Assembly: GCF_051622035.1 (NCBI RefSeq)
Contig: NC_135364.1
Location: 18,165,001 to 18,229,000, forward strand
Length of the DNA: 64,000 bases
Source of the DNA: Arctopsyche grandis
Lineage: Eukaryota > Arthropoda > Insecta > Trichoptera > Hydropsychidae
Direction of reading: 5' to 3'
Part shown: piece after piece, positions 1-10,868 of the stretch
Layout: each line of letters begins with the position of its first letter
Numbering within the stretch: position 1 is the stretch's first letter
Made by a program: the position numbers and the translations under genes
The notes under the pieces: generated by a model
Told to the model about the DNA's origin: nothing
The model's database searches: none
What the model saw: the letters and a program-made list of their open reading frames with translations, nothing else

Positions 1-1420
1 ATCTAATGGTCTATTCCGTCACGTGGTGAACATAGTTGAAGAATTTAAAATTCAAGACAAATTGGTTGGACAGACTTATGATGGAGCAAGTGTAATGAGT
101 GGACACGTAAATGGTTTGCAATCCAAAGTCCTCAATGCTTATCCTTTTGCTCTTTTTACACACTGTTATGCTCATGTATTGAATTTAGTATTGCAGCAAG
201 GTCTTTCTGATATTAAAGAAAGTAAATCATTTTTTCAAACTTTAAATGGATTGTCTACATACTTTTCAAAATCTTCCAAAAGAGTATTCGCTTTACAGGA
301 ATTTGTGACAAAAAGACTTCCCTCTGTAGCACCCACAAGGTGGAATTTTACATCTCGTTTAAGTAGCACAGTACAACAATACAGAAGTCAATTTACAGAT
401 TTTTTTCGACATGTTATAGAAAATTGTGAATTATGGGACACAGATACTGTTATAAAAGCACGAGGGTTTTTAGGCTTTTTAGAGGATTTTCAAACAATTA
501 AACTTCTTCAAATTTTTTCAAAACTGTTTGGAATAACTGATGTTTTGTATAACATTCTTCAATCTAAATCTTCGGACGTTTTATATTGTTGTAAAAAAAT
601 TAATCATGTTTTGCAGCAACTGAAATACGAAAGGGATAATAATTTTGAAATGTTATGGAATAATTATTTAAATGAAAAAAATGATGATCATGATCGTAGG
701 CCACAAAGATTAAAAAATTATTCAGAAGTAGAAGATAAAACTTCATTTCGTCAATTATATTTCAAAATAGTTGATAGCATAATCGCACAAGTCGAATGTA
801 GATATTCTTCACTTTCCAAATTAGAATATTTCCACCTTCTTTGTAATGATAAATATGACGAATATAAAGAAAATTTTCCAAATGTTTTAATTAATAAATT
901 AAAAGATTTTTATGGATCACTGTTTGATTATATTCGATTGAAAAACGAACTCATCGTGCTATATTCCAGCTCTGAATTTTCAGAGAAACCTGTTCATGAA
1001 TTAATACAATTCATGACAAAAAATAACCTCGAATCTGGTTTTAAAGAGGTGTTTAAGCTGGGAGAATTAATATTAACGATACCAAGCAGTACAGCTTCAG
1101 CAGAACGTTCTTTTTCGGCGCTGAAAAGAATAAAAACTTGCTATAGAGGTACGCAAGGTCAAGATAGATTATGTGGCCTTAGCTTAATTTCAATAGAAAA
1201 AAAGTTATTGGTGGAATTAAAACAGAAAGACACATTCTATGCAGACGTGATTGAAAAGTTTATGTCTCAGAAACGTCGCATTGAACTTATGTATAAATAA
1301 CTAATAAATTAAACATTTTTGTAATGCAAAACGAGTATTTTTTTTTAATTGCTAATTTTATACCCTACGCCCTACGGCATACACAGCACACCCGGTATTA
1401 ACACCCACCGTCCGCCACTG
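1..1420 (+). mobile_element. hAT transposon, 3' part (5' end outside window)
   Basis: This is the right-hand part of a hAT-superfamily DNA transposon. It carries the transposase frame at 2-1300 and ends at 1420 in a terminal inverted repeat whose complement reads CAGTGGCGGACGGTGG (1405-1420). CAGTGGCGG-type termini are common in hAT elements. The left end and its target-site duplication lie outside the window, so the boundary duplication cannot be tested. Confidence 0.85.
2..1300 (+). CDS. hAT family transposase, ZMYM1-like, C-terminal 432 residues
   Basis: The frame is open from base 2 to a TAA at 1298-1300, so the protein is cut by the window edge and its N-terminus (normally with a zinc-finger segment) is missing. 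The visible part begins inside the RNase H-like catalytic core, with the motif DGASVMSG about 23 residues in and THCYAHVLNLVL shortly after. It ends with the hAT dimerisation region (IPSSTASAERSFSALKRIKT). It resembles the 'zinc finger MYM-type protein 1-like' hAT proteins that are abundant in insect genomes. No frameshift or stop interrupts the visible part, so this copy is fairly young compared with the neighbour at 1769-3205. It would cut and paste the element if the missing N-terminal part is intact, which cannot be judged here. An exapted host gene is possible, but the terminal inverted repeat 100 bp downstream argues for a transposon. Confidence 0.85.
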   Translation, partial: SNGLFRHVVNIVEEFKIQDKLVGQTYDGASVMSGHVNGLQSKVLNAYPFALFTHCYAHVLNLVLQQGLSDIKESKSFFQTLNGLSTYFSKSSKRVFALQEFVTKRLPSVAPTRWNFTSRLSSTVQQYRSQFTDFFRHVIENCELWDTDTVIKARGFLGFLEDFQTIKLLQIFSKLFGITDVLYNILQSKSSDVLYCCKKINHVLQQLKYERDNNFEMLWNNYLNEKNDDHDRRPQRLKNYSEVEDKTSFRQLYFKIVDSIIAQVECRYSSLSKLEYFHLLCNDKYDEYKENFPNVLINKLKDFYGSLFDYIRLKNELIVLYSSSEFSEKPVHELIQFMTKNNLESGFKEVFKLGELILTIPSSTASAERSFSALKRIKTCYRGTQGQDRLCGLSLISIEKKLLVELKQKDTFYADVIEKFMSQKRRIELMYK

Positions 1421-1458
1421 AAAAAACTTATATATACGTATGTATATACAATTTGCTA

Positions 1459-1758
1459 CCAATGTTTCCTCTTCGCCGAGAATTTACCGCCATCGATTTA
1501 TTTAATTGATTGATTAATTTTTATATTGTTTGCATGTAGGTAGGTAGGTATTTTTTATCATTTTTTTTTCATATTAAACAATTGAATATAAATATATTTA
1601 AAAGCTACACATGTATGTGTATTTGTGTATGCGTGCAAGTATGTGTGTATATATGGATAGTGTATATGATTATATAATTGTCTTTGGCCAGGAAGGCACA
1701 TGTTAGGCCTTCCTGGTATAAAGTAAATAAAAATAGTAAAAATAAAAAATATCATATG
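1459..1758. repeat. Left copy of ~300-bp direct repeat
   Basis: This segment starts at 'ccaatgtttcctcttcgccg' and ends at 'atatcatatg'. It is repeated at 3346-3657 with small indels. Near its end it contains the same hairpin (GGCCAGGAAGGC ... GCCTTCCTGGTATA) that terminates the tRNA-derived SINEs elsewhere in the window, followed by an A-rich tail. Both copies lie directly downstream of a hAT element. Confidence 0.85.
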
Positions 1759-1768
1759 TATGTATATA

Positions 1769-3205
1769 CAGTGGCTGCTCGTCCATACGCACTGCGGTAC
1801 TGCAGCACCTCCAAGAAAATTGAGAAAAATTTAATATTATTATATACATAAATGTATGTATATTATATGAAAATATCAATACTATTTAAGCGTGTATTAA
1901 GCTCGCCCGCACACCGATACATCCAATAATGATCATACATCGCGGTACTAATATCATAAAGTGAGGCATCGTTTATGATTTTGTGCAGTACGGTTTTCGA
2001 TGGAATTGCTCGAGTGGGCGAAGGAGGGGCGCGGGGGGAGCTAGAAGCTTGGTCCGTACTGCACTCCCAACAGTGCTATACACATTTCTTGTTGCGTTCG
2101 TGTGCGCGCCGCGCCGCGCGCTCGACACGCTCCTCACTTTTCCTCATTTCTTCTGCACCTTTTGTCTTTCTTTCTACACCTCTTACACTTTCGATCTTTC
2201 TACACTTCCTTCTACACGTCACTCTAAGTATTTAAGATGGTATAAAAATCAAGAGAAGCTGAGCCAGTGTTTTCAAGAACTTAAATATTCTTCCGAAAAT
2301 AGCTGATAAAACATTAACGGATTCTACCAATTTAATGAATACAATTTTTTATTTTAGTCAGAACTTTTTCATAAGTTAATGCCGCATGTAGAAATTATTT
2401 ATAACCAAATGCAATCTAGTAATATCGATGCATTTTAAATTAAAGAAAACTTAAAAAGATTTACTAATGTCATTATACAAATACGAGAAAACATGGAAGC
2501 CAAAAATATGTGATGCATATATTATCGCACATATTATTGAAGCCAAAAATATGTGCGATTTTATTATTAAGGATATAAAAGAAAGATATACTTTTTCTAA
2601 TCAATTAAAGCTGTGAATTATTTAATAAAGAAAATTTTGAAAAGTACTGAAAGAAAATGCCAATGAAAGATCTACTACTAACCGTTGAATCATATCCAAT
2701 GCTAGTTAAAGAAAAACTTCAAACTGAATTAGAAGTGTTTTATTCAAGGAATGAAATGCATAGTATTGACGATTTATTAATATTTTTAAAAATTATTTTT
2801 GCAATCAATTTATGCAAAGTTCGTGTGGAAATAGCAAAACTTATTCAAATTCTGCTTACAACTTCAACTACCTCTGACACAGAACGGTGTTTTTCATCAA
2901 TAAATAGAATAAAGACATACATATATGAGTATAAGACACACAATGGTTCAGGAAAGATTGACGGCTTTGTCTATGCTGTCAATTGAAAAAAAATGATTAT
3001 GGACAGTAAAAAATTTCACGAAAAGGTGATTGATCTTTTTTCAAGGAAAAAAGACAGAAGTATCAATTTTATAATGAAATAAAATACAAATAATGTTTAA
3101 TTTTGATAATATTGATGTTAATAGTAAAATATAATCCAAATAAACATTTTTTTATACTTGATCAACCGCAGCACCCCCAGATATCTTATCCACGAGCCGC
3201 CACTG
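1769..3205 (+). mobile_element. hAT transposon, complete but degenerate, 1.44 kb
   Basis: Terminal inverted repeats are CAGTGGCTGCTCGTCC at 1769-1784 and, on the complement, CAGTGGCGGCTCGTGG at 3190-3205; they match at 13 of 16 bases. The flanks form an 8-bp target-site duplication with one mismatch, tgtatata (1761-1768) and tgtataca (3206-3213), as expected for hAT insertion. The element is far shorter than an autonomous hAT and its transposase is broken, so it is an internally deleted, dead copy. A GC-rich stretch at about 2020-2130 lies near the left end. Confidence 0.85.
2350..3082 (+). pseudogene. Degenerate hAT transposase remnant
   Basis: Pieces of a ZMYM1-like hAT transposase C-terminal half are readable, but in shifted frames and with stops. 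One fragment around 2356-2440 reads SELFHKLMPHVEII. A longer one at 2657-2986 covers the approach to the dimerisation domain (LLTTSTTSDTERCFSSINRI). After a frameshift near 2965 the C-terminal tail continues (LSMLSIEKKMIM) to a TAA at 3080-3082. The order matches the intact-looking transposase at 2-1300, but the sequence is clearly diverged, so the two are not recent copies of each other. No functional protein can be made from it. Confidence 0.8.
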
Positions 3206-3345
3206 TGTATACATAATACCGCTATTCTGTCTGTCTGTCTAAGATAACGCTCGCCGTACTATAATAGTCGTTTCGATTCGAAATACATATGTACGTTACA
3301 GCTAAACCACTGCCAAAACGTATATACGAATACAATACGTATATA

Positions 3346-3657
3346 CCAATGTTTCCTCTTCGCCGAGAATTTACCGCCATCAATTTATTTGATTAATTGA
3401 TTAATTTTTCTATTGATGTTTTATATTGTGTGCAATATATAGTGTCATTTAAACAATTAAATATAAATATATTTAAAAGCTACATATGTATGTGTATTTG
3501 TGTATGCGTGTAAGTATGTGTGTATATGTATATGGATAGTGTATATGATTATATAATTGTTTTTGGCCAGGAAGGCACATTGGGTTTACCTGTTAGGCCT
3601 TCCTGGTATAAATTAAATAAAAATAGTAAAAATAATAATAATAAATAATATCATATG
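3346..3657. repeat. Right copy of ~300-bp direct repeat
   Basis: This is the partner of 1459-1758. It keeps a short piece ('cattgggtttacctg') inside the terminal hairpin that the left copy has lost, so it is closer to the SINE tail consensus seen at 18.3 and 28.0 kb. The two copies share internal sequence well beyond the SINE tail, including the block beginning 'gtttcctcttcgccgagaat'. Confidence 0.85.
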
Positions 3658-4310
3658 GGTCAACGTGACGAGCCAGAATGTTAAATTACAGAAAACACAA
3701 ATATCGGAAGGCAAAGATCAAAAATCAAAAGATCTTAAGTCGAAAGATCAAAAAAAATGGGTGCATGGTAAACGGTACATACTCACGTACATACTCACTT
3801 AATTTGCGCGAGCAGGGTACAACAGGAACAAGAGGAACAGGCTTTTCCTCCCGTATTCTGCGCGCGCACATTAATAGTATTAGATTTTATACTGATTTTA
3901 ACAGTATAAAATCAAATATATATGAATGTTGAACTATTATATTATCAATTTTATGGTATAATCGCAACTGAAAAATATTACGATCGTATATGGCGCGGCG
4001 CACTTTCTATGGAAGTTTCTGGCAAAATTGTAAATTCTTATTAATCGATCCAAACTTATCATATTCTAAGCAATCAAAATCACAATTAAGTGTTCATCAT
4101 CCTAAAATAACGTATGAAATTTTTATCTAGATAAATCGACTAGTTGGAGGTACAGAACATTGTCAAAAATCGATGATTTTTTTTTCATTTAATATCTTAA
4201 CCCTTATACGGTGCAAGTTTTCTGCTATGTAAGTCCATCGTGGAAAATCCGAAACTCACATTTTTCGCTCCGGCCTTTAATAATTTACATGTCCAAATAC
4301 ATTACACAAT
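3658..4310. other. AT-rich intergenic DNA, no gene seen
   Basis: No coding signal was recognised. A stretch near 4128-4200 ('ggaggtacagaacattgtc') resembles one near 42300-42350 ('ggaggcacaggacattat'), so part of this interval is a dispersed repeat. Confidence 0.4.
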
Positions 4311-4646
4311 GCAGGCATACATATATCAATCACATTGCAAGCAAATGTGCTGCTTGCAGCATTCAGCAAATTTGATCTAGCCAAATTTTCGAGAGATAGG
4401 AAAGGGAAAGGGTAGGAAGAATTTTATTGGAACAGCAATAAAGTTACATATACATAGATAAATTGGCAAACCTTTGGATTGGAGACGGTCGATCTTAATT
4501 TCCATAACTTGCCAGAACCGATAGACATACATATATACTCGTAATCATCGGAGAAACCGTATAATATTTTCGATTCAGGTCGGGATTTGAACCCACAACC
4601 TCACTTAAAAACAATCACTATACCTGTGTGCTACGCTGTATGATAC
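4311..4646 (-). mobile_element. tRNA-derived SINE relic (minus strand)
   Basis: Read on the minus strand from about 4646, the sequence has a tRNA-like head with a B box (GGTTCAAATCCC, complement of 4571-4585), then the SINE body shared with copies at 18.3, 19.1, 28.0 and 58.8 kb ('gacggtcgatc', 'attggcaaac'). The pol III head is recognisable but diverged, and the end facing 4311 is ill-defined. Confidence 0.65.
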
Positions 4647-5410
4647 TTAATCTTCATCAGTGACGTATCCAGACACTTTTCACGAGGGGGGGGATGATTT
4701 TTAAAAATAAATTATTAACATAAAGCATTATATGTATATCTATAGGGCTTTTTTACTTTATTAATAAAGTAACTTCAATGATGTTGCATACAATAAATAT
4801 CAAATGGGTATGTATGAAGACTTTTAGTCTCGGTATAAAAAAGGCATTTTAAATTAAGTCCTTTTCCCGCAGCCGATCCCCCGAATCAAGTTTCTTTGAC
4901 TGCATTTTTCATTGCGGAAGTTCATTTTAGAGGCATTTGAATTTCTGTAAAAATATTCTCTTTGAGCTGCCCAATGAGAACATGCATATATGTTTGTACC
5001 TGCTCTTTCAAATATCCTCACAAAAACAAATCGTAAATTACACAAAATGTTGAGTAAACAAAATAAATAAACATAAAGCAAAATTGGAAATCAACAAATG
5101 TGTTGTTTTCATTTCTGAAATCAGTATAATAGGCTACTTTGTATGATTCATACGTATGTGTTATACAAAGTTTCACGTTTGACAGTGGATGAACCAACTT
5201 CAGTTTAGCTCATTTTGTTTTTTTCGGTGATTTCTAGTTTGCCTGATGGAAAGGAAAAGAATATTATAATAATAAATGTATAAATTTTGTATGAAATTGA
5301 CTTGAAAAAAAAAATCAGTTAACTATGTACATGTACATATGTCAAATCATGCCGAAACATATCACAGAAATGAAAATATGTACTCTTAAAAATAAAAATA
5401 AATTATATGT
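4647..5410. other. AT-rich intergenic DNA, no gene seen
   Basis: Short open frames only, with no recognisable protein family, RNA gene or terminal repeats. Confidence 0.4.
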
Positions 5411-5830
5411 ATATCACCATTATCATTTACAGCCATTCACCATCCACTACTGGATGAAGGGTCCTCTTGACCGCTTCTATTTTGCGCAACTTTCATCCAT
5501 CTCACCCCACACATTTTTCTTACTTCAACCACCCATCCTATTTGATGCCTTCGTTTCGCCCCTTTACATTCTCTTGGATACCATACCAGCACTTCTTTTG
5601 TCCACAGTTCGTCCAGTCTTAGTAGCCATGTGACCCACCCATTACCATTTCAATCTCTTCACTCTCTCCAATATATATCGACTATCTTTGTCATACTTCT
5701 CACCCACGTATTCCATTTCCTACTTATCGTCGTTATGCCGAGCATACAACGATGCATACTTCTTTAAGTGCATCGGATGTTTCACATCCATACGTCAACA
5801 CTGGAAAAACACATTGATCGAAGATCTTTT
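5411..5830 (-). mobile_element. RTE-type LINE 3' fragment (copy A)
   Basis: The minus strand holds a degenerate C-terminus of an endonuclease/reverse-transcriptase LINE. It is recognised by its alignment with copy B (11880-12345), which has a clearer reading frame, and by the LINE 3' end 'attcaccatccactactgga' at the left. It is 5'-truncated, as LINE copies usually are, and carries several frame breaks. Confidence 0.75.
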
Positions 5831-6355
5831 TTTTCAATGTTGCATTTTTTATTTTAAAATGGCGTTCATTCGCCATTTTATCCCATCCCAATTATTTGCT
5901 AAAAAACCTAACATATGTATGTAAATACATACAAAGGCTCTTTCGAAATTATATATTAAATATGTGGGTATATATAAAATAAAATAAAAATGTGTTCTTA
6001 AAGAATTACCTGTAATGGTAAGAAAACACAAATGTTATCGGATGATCCAGAAATACATTGGGAAATGACTAACAATACTCTATATATGTATATAAGCCAT
6101 TATATTTGAAAATGGCAAAAGTTCACTTCAGGCATTTCGAGATATGTAGCAAACATTAAAAATGTTTTGCGCTTAACAATATTTAAAAAAAGTAAAATGC
6201 TGGTGGCCTGTAATATGTTTATTCTGCTATTCTGAGAGTCTAGACATATTGACTTAAAAGAAGTTTTTGAATTGAGTCAAAACATAAATACCATTTTCGG
6301 AATTGAAAATTGGACTTCCACCACTTTCAAATGTAACGTCTTATGTGTACATTTC
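5831..6355. other. AT-rich intergenic DNA, no gene seen
   Basis: Nothing recognisable. A short perfect inverted repeat ('aaaatggcg...cgccatttt', 5857-5881) sits at the start and is probably the edge of an older repeat. Confidence 0.35.
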
Positions 6356-7517
6356 CAGGGCCGTAGAGATAAAATCCAGGCCCCGGTGCAAATTTGAAAA
6401 TCCGCCCCCCCCCTCCCTTGACCTATTTTAGTAAAAAAGAAAATTTACAAAATATGAAAAAAAAAAGTGATATTCAAAGTCAATTAATATCGTTGCTAAT
6501 TAATAAAAATATATTTCATATTAATTTATATACATGCAATGCAGTGAAACAAATGAAATTAATTAAATATAACAATTAACTATAACACATAAAATGAAAA
6601 ATTAAATAATTAAAACATATGTATACACACGTTAAAAAATAGTTTCATTTAAAAAAAATAATGCTGTCATACATGAAATAAAAATTAAAGATATATCATA
6701 AAAAAAACCGTAAAATACCAACTTATATATATTATTTATGGAAAAGCAGGTACATAATATGTAATAATGTATTGAATTTGGGATGATTTTTTCTGAGAGC
6801 TTTTTAAAATGTCTCTACATATATATGAACATACTTCTGATCGATATATGTTCATTACGGGTTAAAATAATCAACATAGAAAACAGTTAGTTAAATAATA
6901 AAAATGAATTCATAAACGACAAATATTATTAATATAAAAAATAACTCTGATTTGAAATATTCTAAATCCAGCCTACCGTTCGCAATTATACAGCAAAATT
7001 TTAACATGTTTGAATAACCTGTTTTCCTAAATTCGAAAGACAGACGGATACTTTTAACGATCAAAATCAATCATTTATTAGTATGTTTCTGTTGAATTAT
7101 TCTAGGAATAACACGTGCATCACATTTGCAGTTTAAAGTTTCATGGCAAATTTGCAAATAGGTAAATGTGAAAGGTTTTATCTACATATATTATTGACTA
7201 ATCTCGTACTTTTAACTGTCCGCTTGTTGCCTGCTTGAATAGGCCAAGGGCTATTTAACTAATTTGTTTTAGATATTGTGAGGAGGGAACTGACCATTCT
7301 GAACACCAGAACGGATCTTCCCCTGAATTTTACTACGCTATGGCGTAGGAAAAATCCGTTACTCCATTTTACCGTATACCATTTTGAGTATAAAGGCCAA
7401 ATAATGCTTTTATACTTTTGCTAAAATTGTACATACTATTTGCGGGGGCCACGGTCCCCCTTTGAAAGCCGGGTCCGGGTTATTTCATACCTTTTCCCTC
7501 CCCTCTCGTCAGCCCTG
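6356..7517. mobile_element. Putative non-autonomous hAT-like element, ~1.16 kb
   Basis: The left end reads CAGGGCCGTAGAGA and the right end, on the complement, CAGGGCTGACGAGA (11 of 14 identical). Both ends are followed by GC-rich subterminal sequence (6378-6418 and 7440-7505), unlike the AT-rich interior, a frequent layout for hAT-type elements. No transposase is readable inside. The 8-bp flanks (tacatttc and catatatg) do not match well, so the assignment rests on the termini alone. Confidence 0.5.
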
Positions 7518-10320
7518 CATATATGTATACACTGAAGTAATAAGGCTATTTCAATAACTTCTATATAGTAAAAAATCTGACTTAGAACACATGGGAATTA
7601 ACAATGACGATCCCAAATCATAGAGATCATGACGAAACACCATTCTCAATTTATTCTGCGTGACAACTGTCTTTCTCACTCCCACCCAATCAAAAGCCTC
7701 AATGAAAGCATTGTTACGGACTTTTCATAAGAGACACATTATTATAGTAATACTTTATGAGTTATCGATATTTTCATTATTTAAATACCACACAAGTGAA
7801 GACATATGCCTCGATAACTTTTGTCTATTTAAAATACGAATACTTATACACAATGTAATATATCTTTACTCTCATTTGACTTGAAAATATGAATTTTTTA
7901 ATAAAATAAAAGGTCATATATTGTTTAGACAAGGAAATTAAAATTTGATTTGCATATTATATTTTACCCCGCAAAAAATTGTAAATCTCATCTTAGATAC
8001 ATTCATGTATTTCAATATTTCATAATGTATAATATGTTTGTTTGCATGTACAAATCGTCTTCTAACCTTTTCGTTGAGACGTCCTCTTGCATATATATTA
8101 CATATATATGATACAATGACAGTAAACAAATTAAGTGGCTCAATCTCATGGTATACTTATAAGAGGTCAAATCCATTATATTGACAAGCTCTATTCATAA
8201 ATTTAATATACCAATATAATTATGAGTATTATACCTATGTACATATGAAGGAACATGTGACTATTTAAATTAAAGACTAGGAATTATCATTAAGTACAAA
8301 ATAAGACCTTTTTTTATACAAACGACCCCCATCTTATGCTTGTAATTCGGGCAAAGTCTCGACAGACAAATTGTAATCGAGAGCAAATGGGACAAAAAAC
8401 GATCTCAAATTTGGTCCTTTGTCTAAATATACCAGACGGGCTACTTTTAAGCTTACCCATTTCGTACATATTATTTACTGAATTTTTGTAATACATCATT
8501 TTGAATCCAAAACAAAATTTGATTTATTATATTATTATTTTTATACCACAAATGAATTATTTTAATTGAGTCATATCAATTAAATTATTTGTTGAAAGTA
8601 ATAGTGGTTCAGATTTATTTTCTAATGGAACGTGTTTTGAGCATTACTTGAAATAACTACTGATTGAAAAGCTTGCCATGTATATCTTCTTTTATCTGCA
8701 TAAGGAAAATTTCAAGCTTTTTTACGAGAAAATGTTGTTTGTTTTTCTCAATTCATTATGGTCTACAATTTAATAAAAAAGGTCTGCAAGTTGAGTACCA
8801 CCGCTTAAGACGTTCAAACATACTTTATTTCAAAGTAAGCGTATTCAAATATGCCCAAATCTTTACACATTTTAAATTGGAATATATTTACCGTAGACGT
8901 TTTTATATTTTAAGCAATTTTTAAAACTCTTTTTTTCATAAAATTTAATCTAGTAAATATATATTTTAGATTATTTCGTATCTTAAAAATTTAACTGAAC
9001 TTTATAAAGTCATAAAAACCATCTTCTTCACTTATGATATTGAAACAACACAGAAAAGGTGGAAATTTCGTATAATTATTCAATTGATTTCCTCGGTCTT
9101 GACTCTTTATTTTTTTGGTGAAAAATATTTTTTCTGTTATTATTCTATTTTATAATTAACGGGGATGAAAAATATCTTTTTGTATATCTCTGAATTTATT
9201 TGTGAAAAATACAACATGCTAGGTAAGCAACTTTTTCATACAAAACAACGAAAATATGCATGGCATACCTGGAGCGGCATGATCGAAAGGCGACATCTGC
9301 ACGAATTGCCATATGACATAATCCTCGCACACTATACTGAAACACTGAAAAAACTCAACAAAATATATAAATGTGGTATATACACTGTAATAATGTGGGA
9401 TATACAAAGGTCCTGGTGAAAATAAATCTATAATAGATTCAATATCAAGCATTTAAGTTAATGTACATACATATGTATATTGCAATGTGCACAATCTGTG
9501 GTGGTTAATATACATTTTGCGATAAATTACTGAAATATCGTAATTTTTTTTATTTTATAAATATTATACATAGAAATTCACAGAAATTGTCGTCAAATCA
9601 GAAAAAATAATTTTTAATTCTCGCATATATGTAGTATGTATGTACTTACTTATTTTATTTTAATTGAATGACATTTAAATCCCAGCTAACTTCGTATCTT
9701 CTTGAGTCTCTGGACCTCTTTGTTAAATGCATATAAATATACATATGTATGTATATTCCTGAGTTTATTTTTTAATGATGGTTTTTCTAGCACAACTCTT
9801 ATTACTCATTTAATAAGTAAATTCTTTTGTTAATCATTTAAATCGGTATCTATTACCCATACATTTAAATTTCATTCATAAAAGAAAAATGGATAGTTTA
9901 TTAGAATTAATAAAAATAATACTTTTTCATTTTACATAATGCTTCCATCGCTATTCTTAAATGTTCAATAACTTGTATATACGTTCGTATATATTACATT
10001 GAGTATATACTTACATACGCATATATGTATGTATGTACATATATACGTATTGTTTTTCTTAAAATTTTTGATTTAATTATTCTCAATGTTTGGAAACTTT
10101 ATCTACTAGTCGGCATTTTTGAACTCCACAATCAAGCATATAAGATTGTTGCTAGGCACCTGTAGAATAAGGCCATATAATATATACTTCATCTAATTGT
10201 CGTGAAGGTTCTGTTTAGTTCTAAATATGCACCGAGACAACTATCGATTACCCTAGATCGAGCTGATGATGTTCAATGTTTAAAAGTCATCAATGGAATG
10301 AATACGATTATGAGGCAGCC
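7518..10320. other. AT-rich intergenic DNA, no gene seen
   Basis: About 2.8 kb with many short open frames, all under 90 codons and none resembling a known family. It is rich in 'acatatgtatgt'-type simple sequence, which recurs across the whole window. Confidence 0.4.
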
Positions 10321-10400
10321 GTGAATCCCGGGGGCCGAGGGCGGCCGCTCGATACGGCCGGGCGAGCGCATGCGCGTCCGCACCCGCCCTTTAACACGAC
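10321..10400. other. Short GC-rich patch upstream of RCC1L
   Basis: About 80 bp of very GC- and CpG-rich sequence ('gcggccgctcgatacggccg') stands out in AT-rich DNA roughly 0.5 kb upstream of the RCC1L start codon. It is not recognisable as coding or as rRNA. It could be part of a promoter or a transposon terminus. Confidence 0.3.
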
Positions 10401-10868
10401 CAACTTTTGAATTAACTAAACAAATAACGTCTCCTCGAAACAGTTGGTGTATTAACTGTATTAAACTTACAAATAAAACTACATAATTGTACATTTTAAA
10501 GTATAATATCACTCATAATATACATTGCATTGTTTGAAATTCAAATGCAGTTTCTCTTTAGAAATTTTTTTTTAAACGCATAACATGACGTTAAATAAAA
10601 CTTAACCTAGATTACATTTAATTCTAGTTGCTGATTTATATATTTATGTGTTTATTTTACTTGTTGTACGAGCTGTAAAACTTTTAAAATAATTTTGTAT
10701 GTGGTCGACTTTTTAGCGCTTTGTTTCAGATTTCCTGTCATGCGTTAGAGGTTATGTATCACTTGACAGCTGCGATGCGGTCTAGCTTTCGATCTAAATA
10801 ACACATAAGATCTGTATATCAGTGATTAAAATTAATACTTCGAAATCAACTCAATCTGAAAACTCATC

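Noticed and set aside
10273-10512. 79-codon frame across the GC-rich patch
   Set aside because: There is no family similarity, and the composition changes abruptly within it.
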